A DNA stretch of 14,145 bases. It comes from an uncultured Oscillospiraceae bacterium. GTDB taxonomy: Bacteria > Bacillota > Clostridia > UBA1381. The notes beneath the pieces are model-generated. The model had not been told where the DNA came from, searched no databases, and saw only the letters and a program-made list of their open reading frames with translations. Position numbers and translations under genes: made by a program. Where the stretch lies: the NCBI GenBank assembly GCA_946531785.1, contig CAMNAT010000024.1, positions 1-14,145 of the forward strand. The letters run 5' to 3'. Below, piece after piece: positions 5,975 to 14,071 of the stretch; within the stretch, counting starts at the first letter, position 1, and each line of letters starts with the position of its first letter.

Positions 5975-5986
5975 TTATATGACCAT
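5975..5986 (-). CDS. Possible three-codon leader ORF (M-V-I) before ychF
   Basis: On the minus strand, ATG GTC ATA TAA ends directly against the ychF ATG (TAAATG). The AAAGGA at 5991-5996 is 4 bases from this mini-ORF start but 16 from ychF. Reinitiation after the mini-ORF would explain how ychF is translated without a close ribosome site. It is too short to judge by composition. Confidence 0.3.
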   Translation of the reverse strand: MVI

Positions 5987-6004
5987 TAAATCCTTTCGTC
6001 AAAT

Positions 6005-8275
6005 TTATCCTGCAAATGTATCCGGCTTACTTTCGGTCAGACCGAACTCATACATAAGCGCCTCGGTGATCCTCCTTGATGCCTCGCCGTCGCCATACGG
6101 ATTCGCAGCCTGCGCCATGCTGTCGTATGCCTTTTTGCTGTCTAAAAGCTCTGATGCCATCCTTATTATGGTATCCTTATCCACGCCCGCGAGCTTGACC
6201 GTACCTGCCTCTACCGCCTCGGGGCGCTCCGTCTCGCGGCGCAGGACAAGAACAGGCTTAGCAAGTGCCGGTGCCTCCTCCTGGATGCCGCCGGAATCGG
6301 TCATTACCATGAAGCTGCGCGAGATCGCATTATGCAGCTCATCGGTATCAAGCGGATCTATAAGATGCACGCGGTCTGTTTCGCCTAAAATGCTCCAGAC
6401 CGTATCGCGTACTGCGGGATTGAGATGCACCGGATATACCACCTCGGTATCTGTGTACTTCGTAACTATCTCCTTGATGGCTGTGCATATATCCTCAAGC
6501 GGCTTGCCGAGGTTCTCGCGGCGGTGCGCGGTGACGATGATGACACGCTTATTCTCATAGTCGAGTGTTCTGAGACACTCATCCCTGAACTCATAGTCAT
6601 CCTTTACCGTCGTCTTTAACGCGTCGATAACGGTGTTACCGGTTATATATATCCGTGTCTCGCCGACATTTTCCTTTATTAAGTTATTGTAATTCCTGAT
6701 CGTCGGCGCAAAGTGCAGGTTCGCGATCCTGCCTGTGAGCTGACGGTTCATCTCCTCCGGGTACGGGCTGTATATATCATATGTCCTCAGCCCCGCCTCA
6801 ACATGACCGACCCTTATCTGCTGATAGAACGCGGCAAGACCCGCAACAAAGCTGGTAGAGGTATCGCCGTGAACGAGCACGATATCCGGCTGCTCCTTTT
6901 TGAGCACATCCTCAAAGCCTTCAAGTACCCTTGTAGTTATGCCCGTGAGGCTCTGGCGCGTTTTCATTATGTCAAGATCATAGTCGGGCTTTACATCAAA
7001 GATCTCCAGTACCTGATCCAGCATCTGCCTGTGCTGCGCCGTAACACAGACTACCGGCTCTATCGTGTCCGGATGCTTTTTCAGCTCCAGCACGAGCGGA
7101 CACATCTTTATCGCCTCCGGCCTTGTTCCGAAGACCAGCATTACCTTTAGTTTTCTGTCCTTATCCCACATAGTACTTATCCTTTTCTCCATATTTTCCG
7201 CCTCATCCTGCCTGCCGTTCCTTTGTATCACCTTATGCACAAAGGTGTTTTTGCCAAACAGCGTGGCGATGAGCAGGAATATCAGCACGCCCATAAGAAG
7301 CAGCATTGCTCTTAAAAATCTCTGTTCCGCAAGCAGTATCGCCGTTATACCCAGAACGCCGCTGATGGCGTAGAGGATGAACACCGTCTGCTTCTGCGAA
7401 AAGCCCATATCGAACAGCCTGTGATGCAGATGTCCGCGGTCGGCGACCATCGGGCTCTTGCCCGATAAGATACGGCGCACCATTGCAAAGGTCGCGTCGA
7501 ACAGCGGAAGTCCAAGCATGAGTATCGGTACCGCGAACGATATGACCGCGTATGACTTGAACATTCCCTTTACCGACAGCACCGCGAGCATGAAGCCCAA
7601 AAATGTCGAGCCGGTATCGCCCATGAATATCTTTGCCGGATTGAAGTTGAACGGCAGAAATCCGAAGCATGAGCCCATCAGCGCGATACCCATGATCGCG
7701 AGTGAATACTGATGATAGGTTATGGCGATAAAAACAAGTGACATTGACATTATCGCCGACACGCCCGCCGCCAGACCGTCAAGTCCGTCGATGAAGTTCA
7801 CTGCGTTGGTCATGAACACTATCCATACCACCGATACCGTTATCGAAAGCCATGTCGGCAGCACCGTATACGGAGTTTCACTGAACACATTCGGGTTCGA
7901 GATGACCGATATCCTCAGATTGCCGTACAGCACGACCACCAGCGCCGCTGCTATCTGTACCAGGAATTTCAGCTTGGCGTCAAGATCCTTGCAGTCGTCA
8001 ATGATACCGAGCACTCCCAGTATCGCGGCGCCGATAAGAATGGATATCGTGCTCCGTGACCAGTCGTTATTGAAGCAGCACACCGCGACCATAAAGCCGA
8101 ATATGATCGCAAGTCCGCCGATCCTCGGTGTCGGACGCTTATGCACGCGCCGCTTATCCTTCGGTACATCCACCGCGCCTATCCTGTACGCCAGTCTGCG
8201 CACGATGGGAGTCGTGGCGAATGTAAATATGAAGGATATCAGAAACGTGAATATCATATTTGCATAGTTTATCAT
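6005..8275 (-). CDS. Fused TagO/WecA-type GlcNAc-1-P transferase and MnaA/WecB-type UDP-GlcNAc 2-epimerase
   Basis: One unbroken chain of 756 residues. Residues about 1-345 are a polytopic membrane glycosyltransferase (GT4, TagO/WecA): about ten hydrophobic segments, IIDDCKDLDAK (91-101), NAVNFIDGLDGLAAG (157-171), FMGDTGSTFLGF (217-228) and the HLHHRL motif (282-287). This half moves GlcNAc-1-P from UDP-GlcNAc to undecaprenyl phosphate. Residues about 375-745 are a non-hydrolysing UDP-GlcNAc 2-epimerase: FGTRPEAIK (382-390), HGDTSTSF (469-476), VEAGLRT (492-498), PEEMNRQLT (506-514), TAHRREN (582-588) and DSGGIQEEAP (660-669). It makes UDP-ManNAc. A charged linker of about 30 residues joins them. 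Together they provide the two sugars of the GlcNAc-ManNAc linkage unit of wall teichoic acid-like polymers. The ribosome site CCTTT (8285-8289) is 9 bases from the ATG. The domains are certain; the polymer made is inferred. Confidence 0.93.
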   Translation of the reverse strand: MINYANMIFTFLISFIFTFATTPIVRRLAYRIGAVDVPKDKRRVHKRPTPRIGGLAIIFGFMVAVCCFNNDWSRSTISILIGAAILGVLGIIDDCKDLDAKLKFLVQIAAALVVVLYGNLRISVISNPNVFSETPYTVLPTWLSITVSVVWIVFMTNAVNFIDGLDGLAAGVSAIMSMSLVFIAITYHQYSLAIMGIALMGSCFGFLPFNFNPAKIFMGDTGSTFLGFMLAVLSVKGMFKSYAVISFAVPILMLGLPLFDATFAMVRRILSGKSPMVADRGHLHHRLFDMGFSQKQTVFILYAISGVLGITAILLAEQRFLRAMLLLMGVLIFLLIATLFGKNTFVHKVIQRNGRQDEAENMEKRISTMWDKDRKLKVMLVFGTRPEAIKMCPLVLELKKHPDTIEPVVCVTAQHRQMLDQVLEIFDVKPDYDLDIMKTRQSLTGITTRVLEGFEDVLKKEQPDIVLVHGDTSTSFVAGLAAFYQQIRVGHVEAGLRTYDIYSPYPEEMNRQLTGRIANLHFAPTIRNYNNLIKENVGETRIYITGNTVIDALKTTVKDDYEFRDECLRTLDYENKRVIIVTAHRRENLGKPLEDICTAIKEIVTKYTDTEVVYPVHLNPAVRDTVWSILGETDRVHLIDPLDTDELHNAISRSFMVMTDSGGIQEEAPALAKPVLVLRRETERPEAVEAGTVKLAGVDKDTIIRMASELLDSKKAYDSMAQAANPYGDGEASRRITEALMYEFGLTESKPDTFAG

Positions 8276-8295
8276 TTCATCCAGCCTTTCGTGTA

Positions 8296-9321
8296 TTAAT
8301 CAATTACGAAACCTACTTTTTTATATACCTTTTTAAGCGTTCTGCTTGCCATCCTGTGCGCGGACTCAGCACCGGATCTGTATATATCCTGAAGATATGC
8401 CTTGTCCTTTATTATCCGGTCATACTCGGCGCGGATCGGGCGGATGCCCTCTACAACCGCATCGGCAACAGCTGCCTTGAAGGTGCCGTAGCCCTGACCC
8501 TCAAAGTCCTTTGCCACCTGCTCCGGAGTGCTGCCGGTCATCACCGCCATGATGCTCAGAAGGTTATTCACGCCCGCCTTTGCATCGTCGTCGGGACGGT
8601 ACTCTATAACAGCCTCGCTGTCGGTAACAGCGCTCTTTATCTTTTTCGCGATAACACTGAAATCGTCCATCATCGATATGAACGCCTTCGGGTTCGCGTC
8701 TGATTTTGACATCTTCTTTGTCGGCTCCTGCAGGCTCATTATCTTAGCGCCCGATTTCACCATCAGCCCCTCGGGGATCGTGAACACATTGCCGTAGATG
8801 GCATTGAACCTCTGCGCTATGTCGCGGCATATCTCGATATGCTGCATCTGATCCTTGCCGACCGGAACACAGTCCGCCTGATACAGCAGGATATCCGCCG
8901 CCATGAGCACGGGGTATGTGAAGAGTCCGGCATTGATGTTATCGGCATGCTTTGCGCTCTTGTCCTTAAACTGCGTCATCCTCTGCAGCTCGCCCATATA
9001 TGTGAAGCAGTTGAGCACCCATGCAAGCTCCGCATGAGCGCTGTTGTGCGACTGGATAAAGAGCGTACACTTTTCCGGATCTATGCCGCACGCGATATAG
9101 AGCGCGAGAAGCTCCAGAGTGTGCTTCCTCAGCTCCGCCGGTGTCTGGCGCACTGTGATGGAATGCATATCCATCATGGCAAAGGTGCAGTCATACTGAT
9201 CCTGCAGCGCCACCCAGTTCTTTATCGCGCCGATATAGTTGCCGAGCGTTATCGTGCCCGACGGCTGCACACCCGAAAAAACTCTCTTCTTCCTCTCGGG
9301 CGCATTGTTCTGATTTTCCAT
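8296..9321 (-). CDS. trpS: Tryptophanyl-tRNA synthetase
   Basis: 341 residues, the usual bacterial length. This class Ic synthetase joins Trp to tRNA-Trp in the cytosol at the cost of ATP. The HIGH-equivalent is in PSGTITLGNYIG (residues 20-31), and KMSKS is at 203-207. Other family landmarks are FIQSHNSAHAELAW (88-101), YPVLMAADILLY (136-147) and VGKDQMQHIE (154-163). AAGGAG (9332-9337) overlaps the stop codon of the upstream aminotransferase gene and lies 10 bases before the ATG. No T-box leader is possible in the 14-bp gap, so control is probably by the operon promoter and not by Trp-tRNA sensing. It ends 20 bp before the TagO-MnaA gene. Confidence 0.97.
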   Translation of the reverse strand: MENQNNAPERKKRVFSGVQPSGTITLGNYIGAIKNWVALQDQYDCTFAMMDMHSITVRQTPAELRKHTLELLALYIACGIDPEKCTLFIQSHNSAHAELAWVLNCFTYMGELQRMTQFKDKSAKHADNINAGLFTYPVLMAADILLYQADCVPVGKDQMQHIEICRDIAQRFNAIYGNVFTIPEGLMVKSGAKIMSLQEPTKKMSKSDANPKAFISMMDDFSVIAKKIKSAVTDSEAVIEYRPDDDAKAGVNNLLSIMAVMTGSTPEQVAKDFEGQGYGTFKAAVADAVVEGIRPIRAEYDRIIKDKAYLQDIYRSGAESAHRMASRTLKKVYKKVGFVID

Positions 9322-9335
9322 GTTATGTGATCTCC

Positions 9336-10535
9336 TTATAATACTTCTGTTAACACTTCTCCGAGGCGCTTTACGCCCTCAACGATCTTCTCGATCGGTA
9401 CGGATGAATAGTTGAGTCTGAACTGGTTCGACGGCAGGCTCTGGTCTATCGCAAAGTTAGAGCCGGGCACTATCGCTACCTTCTTTTCAAGACACTTGTT
9501 CACTATATCGTTCATATCGCCCTCAAAGCCGGGAATGGTACACCACAGGAAGATACCGCCCTCCGGTACAGTCCACTCGAGCTTGCCCTTGGGGAAGCAT
9601 TCCTCCATCGTGTCGAGCATTGCCTTGCACTTTTTGCCGTAGAGAGCGCGGTTCTTTTCGATATAGTCATCAATGTTATACTTCTTCATGAACTCAACGC
9701 ACATGAGCTGAGTGAGCATGGGCGTATGCACATCGTTTACCTGCTTTAAGATCTCGATCTTTTCAAGCAGCGCAGCGGGACCCACTATGTAGCCCAGGCG
9801 CATACCCGGTGACAGTATCTTTGAGAACGAGCCGCAGTAGATCACCCTGCCCTCGGTATCGAGCGACTTGATGGTCGGAACATCCTCGCCGGAGAAGCGC
9901 AGATCGCCGTATGGGTTATCCTCGATTATGAGGACATTATATTCCTTGCAAAGCTCCAAAAGTCTCTTTCTTCTCTCAAGCGGCATTGTTGTGCCGGTCG
10001 GGTTCTGGAAGGTCGGGATGGTGTATAAAAGCTTCGCGTCGGGGTTTGCCTTGAGCGCTTCTTCAAGCTTATCCATTCTCATGCCGTCGTTGTCCATATC
10101 CACGCCGACAAGCTGACACTCATATGTTCTGAACGCGTTGAGGCTGCCGATGAAGCTCGGGCTCTCAACGATTATCTTGTCGCCCTTGTTTAAGATGCAC
10201 TTAGCGGTAAGGTCTATGCCCTGGTTTGCGCCGGTCATAATTATGATCGCATCGCCGTCGCGGTATGAATTTACCTTCTCGGCTCTCGCCCTTGCGCAGT
10301 CCTTCATCTTGGGATAGCCGTCTGTCGTGCCGTACTGCAGAGCGAGCGTCGGCGAGGTCATGAGTATCTTGCCCGCTATCTTTGAAAGCTCATCGCCGGG
10401 GAAAAGCTCAGATGCCGGATTTCCGCCCGCGAGTGAGATTATCTCGGGATCTGCCATACGCTTGAACATCTCACGAATTGCCGAGCCCTTCATCGGCTTT
10501 ACTCTGTCTGCAAAAAAATCATTGTAATCTATCAT
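9336..10535 (-). CDS. PLP-dependent class I/II aminotransferase (2-aminoadipate/aromatic aminotransferase-like)
   Basis: 399 residues, fold-type I aminotransferase of the branch that includes LysN-like 2-aminoadipate, kynurenine and aromatic aminotransferases and the C-terminal domain of MocR regulators. Seen in order: ISLAGGNPASELFP (33-46), the phosphate-side TGANQGIDL (101-109), NPTGTT (178-183), DNPYG with D206 for the pyridine nitrogen, the Schiff-base lysine K239 in SFSKILSPGMRLGY, and the substrate carboxylate arginine R373 in FRLNYS. There is no N-terminal winged helix, so it is a free enzyme and not a MocR regulator. The substrate cannot be fixed from sequence. AAGGAG (10546-10551) overlaps the glnS stop and is 10 bases before the ATG, and trpS follows after 14 bp. 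Its place between two aminoacyl-tRNA synthetase genes suggests amino acid metabolism, perhaps of aromatic amino acids, but that is only context. Confidence 0.92.
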   Translation of the reverse strand: MIDYNDFFADRVKPMKGSAIREMFKRMADPEIISLAGGNPASELFPGDELSKIAGKILMTSPTLALQYGTTDGYPKMKDCARARAEKVNSYRDGDAIIIMTGANQGIDLTAKCILNKGDKIIVESPSFIGSLNAFRTYECQLVGVDMDNDGMRMDKLEEALKANPDAKLLYTIPTFQNPTGTTMPLERRKRLLELCKEYNVLIIEDNPYGDLRFSGEDVPTIKSLDTEGRVIYCGSFSKILSPGMRLGYIVGPAALLEKIEILKQVNDVHTPMLTQLMCVEFMKKYNIDDYIEKNRALYGKKCKAMLDTMEECFPKGKLEWTVPEGGIFLWCTIPGFEGDMNDIVNKCLEKKVAIVPGSNFAIDQSLPSNQFRLNYSSVPIEKIVEGVKRLGEVLTEVL

Positions 10536-10549
10536 TTTTGTCTCTCTCC

Positions 10550-12217
10550 TTATTTATTCATCTTTGCCCACGAATCCTTTAAGCCGACAGTGCGGTTAAA
10601 GACGAGCTTTTCATCAGTTGAATCCTTATCCACGCAGAAGTAGCCCTGACGCATGAACTGGAACTTGTCGCCCGGCTTCGCGTCCCTGAGATTGCTCTCA
10701 ACCTTCGCGTTTGCCATGATGACCTCACTGTCCGGATTGAGGTTATCGGTAAAGCTCTCAACACCTGTCTCGTCCGACGGGTTCGGAACATTGAAGAGCC
10801 TGTCATAGAGCCTGATCTCGGCATCGAGCGCATGAGCCGCGCTCACGAAATGGATCGTGCCCTTTACCTTGCGCTTGTCCGCGCTGTCGCCGCCCTTTGA
10901 ATCGGGGGCATAGTCGCAGTGTACGGCGATGATGTTGCCGTCCGCATCCTTTTCGCAGCCGGTGGCGGTCACATAGTACGCGCCCTTCAAGCGTATCTCT
11001 CTGCCCGGCACCATCCTCTTATACTTGTTCGGCGCCTCCTCGCGGAAGTCCTCGCGCTCTATATACAGATACTTTGAGAACTCGACCTTCCTCGTGCCCA
11101 TTGACGGGTCCTCGGGGTTGACCTCGACCTCAAATTCCTCTACCATATCCTCAGGATAGTTGTCCACAATAAGCTTTATCGGATCAAGCACCGCCATAGC
11201 GCGTGGCGCATGCTTGTTGAGATCTTCGCGGATACATGCCTCCAGCATCGCGAAGTCGATAACACTGTTCGCCTTCGCCACGCCTATCCTCTCGCAGAAG
11301 TCGCGGATCGACTCCGGCGTGTAGCCGCGGCGGCGCATACCGCAGAGCGTTGACATTCTCGGATCGTCCCAGCCGTCAACGATGCCGTCGCGCACAAGCT
11401 TCAGGCAGCGGCGCTTACTGGTAAGCGTATAGTTGAGGTTCATCCTCGCGAACTCGATCTGACGCGACGGAGCCTCATAGCCCACCTCGCGCAGCACCCA
11501 GTCATAGAGCGGTCTGTGATCCTCAAACTCCAGTGAGCAGAGCGAATGCGTAACGCCCTCGACCGTATCGGAGATCGGATGCGCAAAGTCATACATCGGG
11601 TAAACTATCCACTTGTCGCCGGTGCGGTGATGATGCGCGCGTAAAATTCTGTATATGATCGGGTCGCGCATATTCAGGTTCGGCGATGCCATATCTATCT
11701 TTGCTCTCAGCACCTTTGACCCGTCGGGGAACTCGCCCTTCGTCATGCGCTCAAACAGATCAAGGTTCTCCTCAATGGAGCGGTCACGGTACGGGCTGTT
11801 TTTGCCCGGCTCGGTGAGCGTGCCGCGATACTCTCGTATCTCCTCGGGACTCAGATCACATACAAACGCCTTGCCCTTTTTGATGAGCTTTATCGCCGCC
11901 TCATACATATCGTCAAAATAGTCCGACGCGAATAAGACCTTGTTCCACTTGAAGCCCAGCCATGCGATATCCTCCATGATCGAATCGACATACTCGACAT
12001 CCTCCTTGGTCGGGTTCGTGTCGTCAAAACGGAGATTGCACTCGCCGTTATATTCCTTTGCCATGCCGAAATCTATGCATATAGCCTTTGCATGGCCGAT
12101 ATGCAGATACCCGTTCGGCTCCGGCGGGAACCTTGTCTGTACATGATCGTAGTTGCCCTCCGCCAGATCCTTATCTATTGCTTCTTCTATAAAATGCTTT
12201 GATACATATTCTTCCAT
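10550..12217 (-). CDS. glnS: Glutaminyl-tRNA synthetase
   Basis: 555 residues, normal for bacterial GlnRS, which charges tRNA-Gln directly. The HIGH motif is H39-I-G-H42 in PPEPNGYLHIGHAKA. The KMSKS-equivalent is TSKRR at 266-270, where MSKRK is usual. Further marks are RFDDTNPTKE (63-72), the AHPISDTVEGVTHSLCSLEFEDHRPLYDW block (212-240) and GMRRRGYTPESIRDF (293-307). The anticodon-binding beta-barrels occupy about 345-550. The gene follows gltX by 16 bp with GGAG 9 bases before its ATG. Many Firmicutes lack GlnRS and make Gln-tRNA-Gln through Glu-tRNA-Gln and GatCAB. This gene therefore suggests that the partner GltX can be specific for tRNA-Glu, and that glnS was gained by transfer at some time. 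Its base composition matches its neighbours, so any transfer is old. Confidence 0.96.
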   Translation of the reverse strand: MEEYVSKHFIEEAIDKDLAEGNYDHVQTRFPPEPNGYLHIGHAKAICIDFGMAKEYNGECNLRFDDTNPTKEDVEYVDSIMEDIAWLGFKWNKVLFASDYFDDMYEAAIKLIKKGKAFVCDLSPEEIREYRGTLTEPGKNSPYRDRSIEENLDLFERMTKGEFPDGSKVLRAKIDMASPNLNMRDPIIYRILRAHHHRTGDKWIVYPMYDFAHPISDTVEGVTHSLCSLEFEDHRPLYDWVLREVGYEAPSRQIEFARMNLNYTLTSKRRCLKLVRDGIVDGWDDPRMSTLCGMRRRGYTPESIRDFCERIGVAKANSVIDFAMLEACIREDLNKHAPRAMAVLDPIKLIVDNYPEDMVEEFEVEVNPEDPSMGTRKVEFSKYLYIEREDFREEAPNKYKRMVPGREIRLKGAYYVTATGCEKDADGNIIAVHCDYAPDSKGGDSADKRKVKGTIHFVSAAHALDAEIRLYDRLFNVPNPSDETGVESFTDNLNPDSEVIMANAKVESNLRDAKPGDKFQFMRQGYFCVDKDSTDEKLVFNRTVGLKDSWAKMNK

Positions 12218-12233
12218 TGGTTACTTCTCCATT

Positions 12234-13889
12234 TTATTTTAATGCGTCCTTTGCGGCTGTTATCCGCTCTCTGACCTTGCTCCCGCCCATTGTCTGCATT
12301 ATCGAATACAGGTCGGGAGTGTTGCGTCTGCCGGTAACGGCAACTCTTATAACGCTCGAAACATCTCCGGCATGACCCTTGTACCTGTCAGGCTCAGCCT
12401 TGTAGTCCTTTGGCGATCTTGCAAAGCCCAGCTCCTCCGCGAGTGCCTGCACCTGCGGGAACCAGTCCTCAGCCGCACCGTCGGGATCGTATATTTCCAG
12501 ATAACGCTCCAGTATCGCTCTTGCATCCTCGCTGGTCACATTCGGGATACTTTCATATTCCCCGTCGAACAGATCGTCATAGAAATATGCGATATAGTCC
12601 TTTACCTCGCTCCACTTGCCGATATCCTTCCTCGGCTTCTTGTTGCCGCGCTCGATACTGAATATCCTGCGCGCATAGTCCGGAGCATCGGTGATGAGGC
12701 GGTAAAGCTCCTCATCATATACATTCGACCACGCGAGCACCGCGTTATATACGGTCTCGGTGTCGAGAGTTGAGATATATGTCTTTGAGATATCGTGCAG
12801 CTTCACGAGATCGAACAGCGCGCCCGCCTTGCTCATCTTGTTAAGCGCAAACGGGAATTTTTCTATCGTCTCGGTCTTGTTCGCGCGCTTCCAGTCCTCA
12901 TAATTCGAGTTTGCTATCGTCATGAGATATTCATTGACAGCGCCTGCCGGATAGCCCGCCTCGGCATAGAAGCTCACAGCCGCCTCCGGATCCTTGCGCT
13001 TTGAAAGCTTTCTCTTGCCGTGGGTCTCCTCGTCCTCCTTCATGATCGGCGCGATATGCGCATACTTCGGAGCCTTGAAGCCCAGAACATAGAAAAGCTG
13101 CAGATGTATCGGCACCGATGAGAGCCACTCGTCGCCGCGCGTTACATGAGTTGTGCGCATGAGGTGGTCATCTATCGCGTGAGCGAAATGATAGGTCGGT
13201 GTGCCGTCCTTTTTGAGCAGGACGATATCTAAGATATTCTCCTGTATCTCGATCTTGCCCTTGATCTCGTCCTTGAACTTGATCCTGCCGTCCGGCTTGC
13301 CGGGTGACTTTAAGCGGACAACATATTCCTCGCCCGCGTCTATCCTCTTTTTCGCTTCCTCTGCCGTTATGCCGCGGTATTTTGCATATTTGCCGTAGAT
13401 ACCGGGGAGCGCCTTTTCCGCCTCCTGAGCCTTTCTGATCTCCGCGATCTCCTCCTCGGTCATAAAGCAGGGATATGCCAGACCCTTGGAAACGAGATCC
13501 TTTACATACGCCTGATATATCGGCGTTCTGCGGCTCTGCGTATACGGCGCATACGCGCCCGTCTCGGCATTGTCGGAGATCGCGCCCTCGCTCGGGATGA
13601 TGCCGAAATCCTTTAATCCGTTCACTATTCCCTCTACCGCGTTCTCTACCTCGCGCTTTTTGTCGGTGTCCTCTATCCTGAGATAGAAAACGCCGTCCTT
13701 GCCCGCTGTCTGAGCCGCGATGAATGCCGCGAACAGGCTGCCGAAATGCAGGAAGCCCGTCGGTGACGGCGCGAATCTGGTTACCTTTGCGCCCTCGCCG
13801 AGGTTGCGCGGCGGATACATCGCCTCATAGTCCGCGGGAGTCTTATCTATATCCGGAAACAAAAGCTGTTCCATTGTCATATTCTCCAT
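12234..13889 (-). CDS. gltX: Glutamyl-tRNA synthetase, N-terminally extended form
   Basis: 551 residues, longer than the usual 470-490. The class Ic catalytic core starts at FAPSPTGFLHFGSLF (39-53), with HFGS (48-51) where HIGG is common. FYLRIEDTDKKRE (68-80), THVTRGDEWLSSVPIHL (247-263) and the KMSKS-equivalent KLSKR (294-298) follow. The anticodon-binding helical domain is at about 370-551. About 38 residues precede the core, many more than in typical GluRS. Three in-frame ATGs are possible: 13887-13889 (M1), 13878-13880 (M4) and 13872-13874 (M6). A GGAG lies 9 bases before M6, while AGGAAGG is about 13 bases before M1. M6 is a serious alternative that shortens the protein by five residues. 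It is first in the operon, with a 37-base leader after the promoter; this is too short for a T-box. It is paired with glnS downstream. Confidence 0.96.
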   Translation of the reverse strand: MENMTMEQLLFPDIDKTPADYEAMYPPRNLGEGAKVTRFAPSPTGFLHFGSLFAAFIAAQTAGKDGVFYLRIEDTDKKREVENAVEGIVNGLKDFGIIPSEGAISDNAETGAYAPYTQSRRTPIYQAYVKDLVSKGLAYPCFMTEEEIAEIRKAQEAEKALPGIYGKYAKYRGITAEEAKKRIDAGEEYVVRLKSPGKPDGRIKFKDEIKGKIEIQENILDIVLLKKDGTPTYHFAHAIDDHLMRTTHVTRGDEWLSSVPIHLQLFYVLGFKAPKYAHIAPIMKEDEETHGKRKLSKRKDPEAAVSFYAEAGYPAGAVNEYLMTIANSNYEDWKRANKTETIEKFPFALNKMSKAGALFDLVKLHDISKTYISTLDTETVYNAVLAWSNVYDEELYRLITDAPDYARRIFSIERGNKKPRKDIGKWSEVKDYIAYFYDDLFDGEYESIPNVTSEDARAILERYLEIYDPDGAAEDWFPQVQALAEELGFARSPKDYKAEPDRYKGHAGDVSSVIRVAVTGRRNTPDLYSIMQTMGGSKVRERITAAKDALK

Positions 13890-13932
13890 TTTATTAATAC
13901 CCTTCCTATTTTATCATAGTATTCTAGCTTAT

Positions 13933-13961
13933 ATTATAACGCATACCCCTGAAAATATCAA
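13933..13961 (-). promoter_or_regulatory. Promoter of the gltX operon
   Basis: On the minus strand, TTGATA (13956-13961) and a perfect TATAAT (13933-13938) are 17 bases apart. Transcription would begin near 13926, about 37 bases before gltX. No attenuator or T-box-like structure fits in that leader. Confidence 0.85.
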
Positions 13962-14010
13962 GTTAAAATTATATTACATATGAAATATTTGAAAATTCTG
14001 TCCTTTTTTA

Positions 14011-14039
14011 TTGAAAAAACCGCCACAGAGTGTTATAAT
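14011..14039 (+). promoter_or_regulatory. Extended -10 promoter of coaX
   Basis: TTGAAA (14011-14016) and a perfect TATAAT (14034-14039) are 17 bases apart, with TGT directly before the -10 box. It is divergent from the gltX promoter. The two -35 boxes are about 50 bp apart, so the promoters do not overlap. Confidence 0.85.
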
Positions 14040-14071
14040 GTGTACATCTCTATACCGAAAGGGTGATAGCT

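Noticed and set aside
7233..7670. 145-residue open frame on the minus strand within the TagO part
   Set aside because: It is out of frame with the transferase, whose motifs continue without break through this stretch; no domain is recognisable.
8272..8280. Two-codon ATG AAA TGA before the TagO-MnaA start
   Set aside because: The ribosome site is 9 bases from the true ATG, so normal initiation suffices and no leader ORF is needed.
13890..13932. Possible T-box riboswitch before the synthetase genes
   Set aside because: The leader from the predicted start to gltX is about 37 bases and the trpS gap is 14 bp; a T-box needs well over 150 bases.
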